Assembly (NCBI RefSeq): GCF_014397785.1
Contig: NZ_VZQQ01000024.1
Location: 33,365-97,364 of the forward strand
Source: Paraburkholderia podalyriae
GTDB lineage: Bacteria; Pseudomonadota; Gammaproteobacteria; Burkholderiales; Burkholderiaceae
Reading direction: 5' to 3'
DNA: 64,000 nt
Positions within the stretch are counted from its first letter, which is position 1. Each line of letters starts with the position of its first letter. The position numbers and the translations under genes were made by a program. Below are positions 34,700 to 43,000 of this stretch, one piece after another. A model generated the notes under the pieces. It searched no databases and had not been told where the DNA came from. It saw nothing but the letters and a program-made list of their open reading frames with translations.

Positions 34700-35931
34700 G
34701 TAGTCTAAAGCCTGACCATCGCCCCTTTGCTTCGGGATTGCCTCTTGCCGGCATCCGCGTGGTTGAACTCTCACACATGGTTATGGGCCCGACGTGCGGC
34801 ATGGTCCTTGGCGACCTTGGAGCGGAAGTGATCAAGGTTGAGCCTCCGAAGGGCGACAACACCCGCCGTCTTCTCGGAGCCGGCGCTGGCTTCTTTCGGA
34901 CGTTCAACCGGAACAAAAAAAGCGTCGCCCTGGACCTTGGCAACGCCAGCGGGCTCGAAGCGTTGTTAAAACTTATTGAGACCGCAGACGTCTTCGTGGA
35001 AAACTTCAAGCCCGGCAGGATGAAGGAGCTCGGGCTCGACTATGAAGCCCTAAGCAAGCGCAACCCCGCCCTCGTCTATGTTTCCCATAAAGGTTTCCTG
35101 AGTGGACCGTATGACAAGCGACTCGCCCTCGACGAAGTCGTACAAATGATGGCCGGCCTGGCGTACATGACCGGCCCCGTAGGCCGTCCGCTAAGAGCCG
35201 GTAGCTCAGTCAATGACATCATGGGCGGCATGTTCGGCGCGATTGGCGTCTTGGCGGCACTGTACGAGCGCAACACAACCGGCAGCGGTAAAGAGGTCCA
35301 ATCGGCCTTGTTCGAGAACTGTGTCCTGCTCTCCGCACAGCACATGCAACAGTATGTTGTGACAGGGCAGCCTGCCGCGCCAATGCCAGAGCGCATTAAC
35401 GCGTGGGCTGTTTATGACGTATTCGAGCTGGCAGACGGGCATCAGATGTTCATCGCCGCCACTGGTGATGCCCAATGGAAAGCACTCTGCAATATTATCG
35501 ACCGGCAGGACCTGCTGGGCGATGATCGGCTGCAATCGAATAACGACCGCGTCCACGCGCGGGAATGGATTATCCCGACTCTCGCGGAAACCCTCCGAAC
35601 CCTCAATCCGTCGAAACTCGCCACGGCGTTCGAGTCGAATAATGTGCCGTTCGCAAACATTACGCGTCCCGAAGAATTGTTCGACGATCCACATCTCAAG
35701 GCCAGTGGCGGGCTCGCAAAGCTACAACTGGATGACGGATCGGAAACCGAAATGCCACTGTTGCCGCTGTCAATAGACGGTGCGCGACTACAACCTCGCC
35801 TACCCATTGCCTCCATCGGCCAACATACTCGGGAAGTACTTGAATCACTCGGTTACACGTCGCAGCAAATCAGCGACATCTCGCGCATCGGACCATTGAA
35901 GACTCAGGACAACGCCGTCGACGCTAGGTAG
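34696..35931 (+). CDS. Class III (CaiB/BaiF) CoA-transferase
   Basis: 411-residue intertwined-dimer CoA-transferase. The start GIRVVELSHMVMGPTCGMVL and LGAEVIKVEPPKGDNTR are hallmark segments, and the catalytic Asp is Asp174 in SSVNDIMGGMF. Length is normal. It moves CoA from a donor such as succinyl-CoA or acetyl-CoA to a carboxylic acid. Coupled translation with the HMG-CoA-lyase-like gene suggests it activates the lyase substrate, for example 3-hydroxy-3-methylglutarate, citramalate or a relative. Confidence 0.92.
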   Translation: MSSLKPDHRPFASGLPLAGIRVVELSHMVMGPTCGMVLGDLGAEVIKVEPPKGDNTRRLLGAGAGFFRTFNRNKKSVALDLGNASGLEALLKLIETADVFVENFKPGRMKELGLDYEALSKRNPALVYVSHKGFLSGPYDKRLALDEVVQMMAGLAYMTGPVGRPLRAGSSVNDIMGGMFGAIGVLAALYERNTTGSGKEVQSALFENCVLLSAQHMQQYVVTGQPAAPMPERINAWAVYDVFELADGHQMFIAATGDAQWKALCNIIDRQDLLGDDRLQSNNDRVHAREWIIPTLAETLRTLNPSKLATAFESNNVPFANITRPEELFDDPHLKASGGLAKLQLDDGSETEMPLLPLSIDGARLQPRLPIASIGQHTREVLESLGYTSQQISDISRIGPLKTQDNAVDAR

Positions 35932-35989
35932 CGCAGGTATCCATTTCCCGACCGGTTCACACCTGTCGTCGCAAGAAAAAGGACTATTT

Positions 35990-36514
35990 ATGTCAATTTT
36001 ACGGTTGGGTGAGCTTCTTCCCGCCATCGCGGAATCCGCCTATGTCGCGGAAGGTTCAACTGTCATCGGTCAGGTCACCATAAGCCCGGGCGCCAGTATC
36101 TGGACTAACGCCGTATTGCGAGGCGATAACGAGCCAATTTTCGTTGGCGAAAACACTAACGTTCAAGAGGGGGCCGTTCTTCACGCCGACCCGGGTTTTC
36201 CGCTCGTAGTTGAGGATAACGTAAGCATTGGTCACCAGGCCATGCTGCACGGCTGCACGATTGGGGCTGGAAGCCTGGTGGGAATCCAGGCGGTCGTGCT
36301 GAATGGTGCGGTGGTCGGAAAGAACAGCCTGGTCGGTGCCGGCGCGCTTATCACGGAAGGCAAGGTGTTTCCCGACAATGTGTTGATCATCGGTGCACCC
36401 GCGAAAGTTGCAAGAGAACTAACGGCCGACGAGATTAGGAACATCGCGGCAAATGCAACGGCGTACGCCGACAAGGGTAAAGAGTACAAGCAGACGCTAA
36501 GCAGGGTTGGATAG
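35990..36514 (+). CDS. Gamma-carbonic-anhydrase-like hexapeptide-repeat protein
   Basis: 174-residue left-handed beta-helix protein of the YrdA/PaaY/CaiE type: repeated hexapeptides (GSTVIGQVTISPGASIWTNA) and zinc-binding histidines in VLHADPG and GHQAMLHGC. A C-terminal helix completes the fold. Members act as carbonic anhydrases or, like PaaY, as thioesterases that rescue trapped CoA esters. In an operon with a CoA-transferase a thioesterase-like proofreading role is attractive but unproven. Confidence 0.88.
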   Translation: MSILRLGELLPAIAESAYVAEGSTVIGQVTISPGASIWTNAVLRGDNEPIFVGENTNVQEGAVLHADPGFPLVVEDNVSIGHQAMLHGCTIGAGSLVGIQAVVLNGAVVGKNSLVGAGALITEGKVFPDNVLIIGAPAKVARELTADEIRNIAANATAYADKGKEYKQTLSRVG

Positions 36515-36602
36515 GAATACGTCCGCAGTTTGAGCCAGCCAGTTCCCGGGGGTTAGTACACCTATCAGAGTCAGCTTTATATCAAAACAAGGAGACGCAA
36601 AA

Positions 36603-38066
36603 ATGAAACTGCCCAGGGCGATGAGTTATCCCGACGATGAGATATCGTCGCGAGATACAACACGGGAACGCGGCCGGCTTGAGGATAGCCACAATTTATC
36701 TGTGGGCCGCATTGGCGCGAGACTCGATCGGCTTCCCCCAACGATGGCGGTTTGGAAGATGGTCATCATGCTGAGCCTTGGAATGTTTTTCGAGATCTAC
36801 GACCTCATGTACACCGGCTATATCGCCCCTGGCCTCGTCAAGAGCGGTGTTCTCACGCAGACAACCCACGGTCTTTTCGGGACCTCCGGCATCGCCAGTT
36901 TCATTGCGGCATTGTTCTCCGGCCTGTTTCTCGGAACCCTCACGTGTGGGTTCCTGGCTGACAAGTTTGGGCGCCGCGCCGTCTTCACATATGCGCTTCT
37001 TGGCTACGTCCTCGCAAACACCGTAATGGCTTTCCAGAATACCGCGCTGGGCCTTAATCTTTGGCGTTTTCTCGCGGGCATAGGCTTGGGTGTCGAGCTG
37101 ATAACGATCGGTGCGTACATCTCGGAACTCGTTCCTAAGCAAATCCGGGGGCGCGCGTTCGCGACATCGCAAGCAATTGGATTTTCAGCGGTACCCGTCG
37201 CCGCGTTTCTGTCCTATCTGCTTGTCCCCCAGTCGTTTCTCGGACTTGAAGGGTGGCGATGGGTCGTTTTACTCGGAGCGCAAGGCGCCATCTTTGTGTG
37301 GTGGATCCGATTGTCTCTCCCTGAAAGCCCACGCTGGCTCGCCCAAAAAGGACGGTTGGCCGAAGCCGACGCGATCCTTAACGAGCTGGAGTCGAAAGTC
37401 GAACGGGAGTACGGCCGGGCTCTCCCACCTCCTGCTGAACCGGGTCCGGTCTCGATGCGCACCAGCTTTCGAGATATGTGGGCCAAACCCTTTGGCAAGC
37501 GAACTGTGATGTTGATATTGTTCCACGTCTCTCAAACCATCGGTTACTACGGGTTCGCTAGCTGGGTCCCCACTTTGCTAATGAAACAGGGAATCACGGT
37601 TACGCACAGCCTGATGTATTCCAGCATCATTGCACTCGCCGCACCGATCGGCCCCCTGATTGGACTGCTGATCGCGGACCGCTTTGAGCGCAAGACGATC
37701 ATTGTCTTTATGAGCGTAGTCAACGTCGTGTGCGGCTTGCTGTTCAGTCAATTCCACGACACATCGCTACTGGTGGCTATGGGAGTCTGTCTCACGCTTT
37801 CCGGAAACATTATCTCTTACACCTACCACGCATACCAGACTGAGTTGTATCCAACCAGAATTCGCGCACGTGCAGTCGGTTTCGTCTATTCCTGGAGTCG
37901 GCTGTCCGCGATCTTTTCAGCGTTTTTGATCGCCGACATACTCAAGCACTTTGGTGTAAGCGGCGTCTTCGTTTTCATCTCCGGTGCTATGGCGGTCGTC
38001 ATGCTTTCAATCGGCATCCTGGGTCCGCGCACTTGCAATGTCGGGCTCGAGGAACTTTCAAGATAG
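36603..38066 (+). CDS. MFS transporter, sugar-porter/NiaP-like
   Basis: 487 residues after a strong AAGGAGACGC. There is a 50-residue hydrophilic N-terminus, then twelve helices: MVIMLSLGMFFEIYDLMYTG in helix 1 with the acid-transporter F-x-x-Y-D motif, GFLADKFGRRAVFTYALLG in loop 2-3, RFLAGIGLGVELITIGAYIS in helix 4, and LPESPRWLAQKGR after helix 6, a sugar-porter-type mark. The fused pattern resembles niacin/aromatic/organic-acid carriers. It is probably the uptake step for the substrate of the lyase and CoA-transferase, and sits just before a porin gene. Confidence 0.88.
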   Translation: MKLPRAMSYPDDEISSRDTTRERGRLEDSHNLSVGRIGARLDRLPPTMAVWKMVIMLSLGMFFEIYDLMYTGYIAPGLVKSGVLTQTTHGLFGTSGIASFIAALFSGLFLGTLTCGFLADKFGRRAVFTYALLGYVLANTVMAFQNTALGLNLWRFLAGIGLGVELITIGAYISELVPKQIRGRAFATSQAIGFSAVPVAAFLSYLLVPQSFLGLEGWRWVVLLGAQGAIFVWWIRLSLPESPRWLAQKGRLAEADAILNELESKVEREYGRALPPPAEPGPVSMRTSFRDMWAKPFGKRTVMLILFHVSQTIGYYGFASWVPTLLMKQGITVTHSLMYSSIIALAAPIGPLIGLLIADRFERKTIIVFMSVVNVVCGLLFSQFHDTSLLVAMGVCLTLSGNIISYTYHAYQTELYPTRIRARAVGFVYSWSRLSAIFSAFLIADILKHFGVSGVFVFISGAMAVVMLSIGILGPRTCNVGLEELSR

Positions 38067-38129
38067 TCACACGCAATGAATTATTCGTGAACCTTGATCA
38101 CTAGATAAGTATAACTAATGGAGTCAATC

Positions 38130-39329
38130 ATGAAGAAAGCTATTACGATGGGGATCGTGGGTTCGTCTTTGTTTAACGTAGCGGCACACGCCCAGAGCAG
38201 TGTCACTTTGTACGGGGTAATCGACGAAGGATTCAACTACACAAGCAACGTAGCCACGCCAACTGGCGGCAAACATCTCTACAACCTGTCAAGCGGTGTG
38301 CTCCAGGGAAGCCGGTTTGGATTTAGGGGAACCGAGGACCTGGGTTCTGGCCTCAAGGCAATCTTCGTTCTTGAAAACGGATTCGACGTCAATAACGGCC
38401 GCTTGGGGCAGGGAGGCTTGCTGTTCGGGCGACAGGCAAATGTCGGTCTGTCCAGTTCCAAATTCGGGACGGTCACGTTAGGCCGGCAATATGACTCGGT
38501 TGTGGACTATGCTTCTCCGATGGCTATCAGCCACCAGTGGGCCGGCTATATTGGCGCGCATCCTGGCGATATGGACAATTTCAACAATGGTCAGCGAACC
38601 AATAACGCCATCAAGTACACCAGTCCGAAGATTGGCGGCATTACTTTTGGCGGACTATATAGTCTCGGCGGAATTGCCGGAAACGTTACGCAGAATCAGG
38701 TGTGGTCTCTGGGTGCGAGCTACGCCGGCGCAGGACTTACCGCTGGCGTGGGATATTTGAATGTTCGTAACGCGAACGTCGGCTTCTTTGGAAGCAGCTC
38801 ATCGACGACGCTGACTTCCGCAACGGCAAATTCGACTACGCCCGTTATCAGTGGATTCATGTCCGCGCACACCTATCAGGTTGTCGGAGCCGGGGCCGCG
38901 TATACGATCGGATCTGCAACAGTTGGAGCAACATACTCCTACACTCAGTTTGCCGGCCTGGGTGACACCGCTACTTCGGGACCGAATCCAAGTCGTTACA
39001 GAGGAGCGGCCGACTTTAACAACGCGGAAGTAAATTTCCGATATCAGGTAACTCCAGCACTACTGCTGGGTGTTGCATACGATTACACCAAAGGTGGCAG
39101 CACAGCAACGACAGCAGGTTCCAACGCTGGCGCGACCTACCATCAGGGTTCGATTGGCGCCGACTATTTACTCTCCAAACGCACCGATGTGTATTTCATT
39201 GGGGTTTTGCAAAAAGCATCCGGAACCGATTCGACAAACAAACCGGCGGTTGCCGCCATCAACGGCTTGACCGCATCGACCAGTGACCGCCAGACAGCTT
39301 TGCGCATTGGCATACGACACAAGTTCTAA
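38130..39329 (+). CDS. General porin, Burkholderia-type
   Basis: 399-residue outer-membrane porin. I choose ATG 38130 (MKKAITMGIVGSSLFNVAAH) seven bases after GGAG, rather than ATG 38118. The signal peptide ends in AAHA, leaving QSSVTLYGVIDEGFNYTSN. RFGFRGTEDLGSGLKAIFVL, LFGRQANVGLSSSKFGTVTL and the closing RIGIRHKF are conserved features. Low-complexity Ser/Thr loops (SSSTTLTSATANSTTP) face outward. It is the last gene of the lyase/transferase cluster, followed by a terminator. It is a paralogue of the porin at 14.9 kb. Confidence 0.92.
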   Translation: MKKAITMGIVGSSLFNVAAHAQSSVTLYGVIDEGFNYTSNVATPTGGKHLYNLSSGVLQGSRFGFRGTEDLGSGLKAIFVLENGFDVNNGRLGQGGLLFGRQANVGLSSSKFGTVTLGRQYDSVVDYASPMAISHQWAGYIGAHPGDMDNFNNGQRTNNAIKYTSPKIGGITFGGLYSLGGIAGNVTQNQVWSLGASYAGAGLTAGVGYLNVRNANVGFFGSSSSTTLTSATANSTTPVISGFMSAHTYQVVGAGAAYTIGSATVGATYSYTQFAGLGDTATSGPNPSRYRGAADFNNAEVNFRYQVTPALLLGVAYDYTKGGSTATTAGSNAGATYHQGSIGADYLLSKRTDVYFIGVLQKASGTDSTNKPAVAAINGLTASTSDRQTALRIGIRHKF

Positions 39330-39341
39330 TCGGCCCGACTG

Positions 39342-39390
39342 GGACAGTCAACAAGTGCTATTGCATACCGAATTTTGACTGTCCTTTTTT
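39342..39390 (+). terminator. Rho-independent terminator after porin
   Basis: GGACAGTCAA pairs with TTGACTGTCC across a 23-base loop and is followed by six T residues. This closes the lyase/CoA-transferase/porin transcript. Confidence 0.8.
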
Positions 39391-39417
39391 CTAAAAACAC
39401 CGCGTTGATCCGGGTCT

Positions 39418-39696
39418 ATGCTAAATCGAAGCTGCCCCACACCAGCGAGCTTTGCCTTCCTCGTTGACCAAAGAGAAAGAATCATCGCCATTTCGCGACC
39501 TGATCTGCTTATGAAATCTGCGGCCGAGCTATCACCAGGCTCGTCGATCGATGCCCTCACCTTGCTGGAGACTGGTTCCGAACCGATGCTCGTCAAAATC
39601 GGCGGAGTCACCAAGTTGTTACGGGCGCAGCCGATCGCCGGCACCGACTGGCGTTTTGTATTGGCACCCGACGCGGCGCGACAGATTATCATCTGA
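39418..39696 (+). pseudogene. Cache-domain fragment of a chemoreceptor-like protein
   Basis: The 92-codon frame FAFLVDQRERIIAISRPDLL, ALTLLETGSEPMLVKIGGVT and LLRAQPIAGTDWRFVLAPDA matches the distal half of a dCache domain from methyl-accepting or sensor proteins (family pattern GYAFLVD-x-x-G-x-I-I-A-H ... AP-x-x-GTDW-x-L-V). No membrane helix or signalling domain is attached on either side. It is a stranded fragment. From 39697 to 40012 nothing further is recognised. Confidence 0.6.
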
Positions 39697-40012
39697 ATGC
39701 GCAGGAGACAGGTCTGCGACCTTCGCCAGCGCCTGCTCCCTCAATTCGACAGAATACGTCTGTTTGGCCTTCAACCTGCACCTCTGAGTTCTTCAAATTA
39801 AGAAAATTCAGAGGCGACATCTGTGTGACGCCGGGGGTGTCCAAGGTGTACGCTGATGCTTGACTTCTGCTGCGCGCCTTGCTGACCATGGCGATGCCGT
39901 GTTGTAATCTGATTTTCCAGTGCACCCTGCGAGTTGAGACGGGCGCATGTTGGGGTCCCCTCCTTAACCCAATGACAAACAGCAGTCTGACCATGACTGC
40001 AGCGGGCGGCAG

Positions 40013-43000
40013 ATGACCCCCCCTCCTATGGTTCCGGCGCCGATGGGTAACAGCCTCCACATCTTGTGGGAGGATGACGAGCGCATCTTCTGTCGAGGGC
40101 GGCGCCAGGACGATGGCGGCGACAACGTACTGATTGCGCGGCCGGCCGCCGAGCACCCATCACCCGTCAGCCTGGATCGCCTCGCTCACGAATTTGGACT
40201 GAAGGATGAACTGGACGGCGCGTGGGCAGTACGACCGCTGGCGCTGGTGAGCGAAGGCGGCCGGACCCTGCTGGTCCTCGAGGATCCGGGCGGTGAGCCA
40301 CTCGAGCGGCTGCTCGGCGCGCCCATGGAGGTAGGGCGTGTTGTAGGCCACGCCGTCGGCATCGCCGCGGCGCTGGGCAAGCTCCACCAGCGCGGCCTCG
40401 TCCACAAGGACCTCAAGCCCGCCCATGTCCTGGTGAACTGCGCGGACGGACAGGTGCGACTCACCGGGTTCGGCATTGCCTCGCGGCTGCCGCGCGAGCG
40501 GCAGCCGCCCGAGCCGCCTGAGACCATCGCTGGCACGCTCGCCTACATGGCGCCCGAGCAGACCGGACGGATGAACCGCTCGATGGATTCGCGCAGCGAT
40601 CTCTATTCGTTTGGCGTCACGCTCTACCAGATGCTCACCGGCGCGTTGCCGTTTACGGCCGCCGACCCCATGGAATGGGTGCACTGCCATATCGCCCGAA
40701 AGCCGGTGCCGCCCAGCGAACGGGTGGAGACGGTCCCGGCTCCGCTCTCCCACATTGTCATGAAGCTGCTCGCCAAGACCGCCGAGGAGCGCTACCAGAC
40801 CGCCGCCGGCGTCGAGCGCGACCTGCGACGCTGCCTGGCCGATTGGGAGCGTCAGCACCGCATCGATGCCTTCCCGGTGGGCGAACACGACACGCCCGAC
40901 CGGCTGCTGATCCCTGAAAAGCTGTATGGGCGAGCACGCGAGGTCGATACCCTGGTTGCCGCGTTCGATCGGGTCGTCAAGCGCGGCGCGCCCGAACTGG
41001 TGCTCGTCTCCGGCTATTCCGGCATCGGCAAGTCTTCTGTCGTCAATGAACTGCACAAGGTGCTGGTGCCGTCGCGCGGGCTCTTCGCCTCCGGCAAGTT
41101 CGATCAGTACAAGCGCGACATCCCCTATTCGACGCTGGTGCAGGCTTTTCAAGGCCTGGTGCGGCCGCTGCTTGGCAAGCGAGACACAGAGCTGGCGAGC
41201 TGGCGTGATGCCCTTCTGGAAGCGCTGGAGCCCAATGCGCGGCTCATGACCGAGCTCGTCCCCGAACTGAAGCTCATCATCGGAGACCCGCCGCCCGTCC
41301 CGGAGCTTGAGCCGCAGCAGGCATACAGCCGGTTCCAGCTCGTGTTCCGGCGCTTCATCGGCGTGTTTGCCCGACCCGAACGTCCGCTGGCGCTGTTTCT
41401 CGACGATCTGCAATGGCTCGACCCGGCGACACTCGATCTGCTGGAGGATCTGCTGACCCGGTCGAACCTGCAGCATCTCATGCTGATCGGCGCGTATCGC
41501 GACAATGAAGTCGACGCCGCTCATCCGTTGACGCGCAAGCTCGATGCGATCCGCCAAGCAGGAGCGCAGGTGCAGGAGCTCACACTCGCGCCGCTCGGTC
41601 GCGAGCACTTGGAGCAGTTGATTGCGGATGCCCTTCACGGCGAGCCGGAACGCGCCGCGCTGCTGGCGCAGCTGGTACATGCGAAGACCGCCGGCAATCC
41701 ATTCTTCGTGATCCAGTTTCTGTACGCGCTCGCCGAAGAGGACTTACTCACCTTCGATCATGAGGCGGCGTGCTGGTGCTGGGATCTCGATCGCATCCAT
41801 GCCAAGGGTTATACCGAGAATGTCGTCGACCTGATGGTCGGCAAGCTGGCCCGCCTGCCGGTCGACACGCAGCAGGCGTTGCAGCAGTTCGCCTGCCTCG
41901 GCAACGTTGCCGCGATCGCGATGCTTGCGATCGTTCTCGGAACTTCGACAAAGCAGGCCCATGCGGCGCTGTGGGAGGCACTTCGTCAGGAACTGGTCGA
42001 GCGGCTGGAGGGCTCCTACAGGTTTGTTCACGACAGGATTCAGGAAGCCGCCTATTCGCTGATCCCGCAAGCCTCACGCGCCGAGGGCCACCTCCGGATC
42101 GGTCGCTTGCTCGCGGCACACACACCTCCCGAGAAGCGGGAGGAGGCGATCTTCGACATCGTCAGTCAGCTCAACCGCGGCGCCGCGCTGATCACCGACC
42201 AGGAGGAACGGGACCAGCTCGCCGAGTTCAACCTGATCGCAGGCAAGCGCGCCAAGGGGGCCACCGCCTACGCCGCGGCGCTCGCCTATCTCGTCGCTGG
42301 TGCGGCGCAGCTGGCGGAGGATTGCTGGGTGCGACGGCATGAGCTGATCTTTGCACTGGAGCTGAGCCGGGCCGAATGCGAATTCCTCACCGGCCAGTTA
42401 TCGATCGCAGAGGAGCGATTGGCGGCGCTGTCAAGTCGCGTCACGACAACGGTCGAACAAGCCCAGATTGCATGCCTGCACATGGATGTCTGCACGACCC
42501 TCGATCAGAGCGGCCGCGCGGTCGCTGTGGGTCTTGACTACCTTCGGCTTGTCGGTATTGAGTGGTCACCCCATCCGCAAGACGATGAGGTACAACGCGA
42601 ATACGAGCGCGTCTGGTCACTGCTTCGGGGTCGGGCCATCGAGGATCTCGTCGACCTGCCACTGATGAAGGACCCGGCCTCCCTCGCGACCGTCGCGCTT
42701 CTGAGTAAGCTCTTGCCGCCGGCCATTTTTACCGATGCGAACCTGGCTTCCCTGGCGAACTGCAAGGCGGTCAGTCTAAGCCTCGAAGTCGGCAACTGCG
42801 ATGCCTCATGCGTCGCCTATGTCATGCTCGCCAGGATCGCCGGACCGCGTTTCGGCGACTACCAGGCCGGATTCCGGTTCGGCCAGCTCGGCTACGAGCT
42901 GGCCGAACGACACGGACTAAAACGCTTCGAGGCGAGCACCTATCTTTGCTTCGCGGTTTTCGTCGTACCCTGGATGAAACACGTGCGGGCTTGCTGTGAT

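Noticed and set aside
40160..41680. A 506-codon open frame antisense to the giant sensor kinase
   Set aside because: Its composition mirrors the codon bias of the sense gene, it has no known domain, and the sense strand carries clear kinase-like and AAA motifs.
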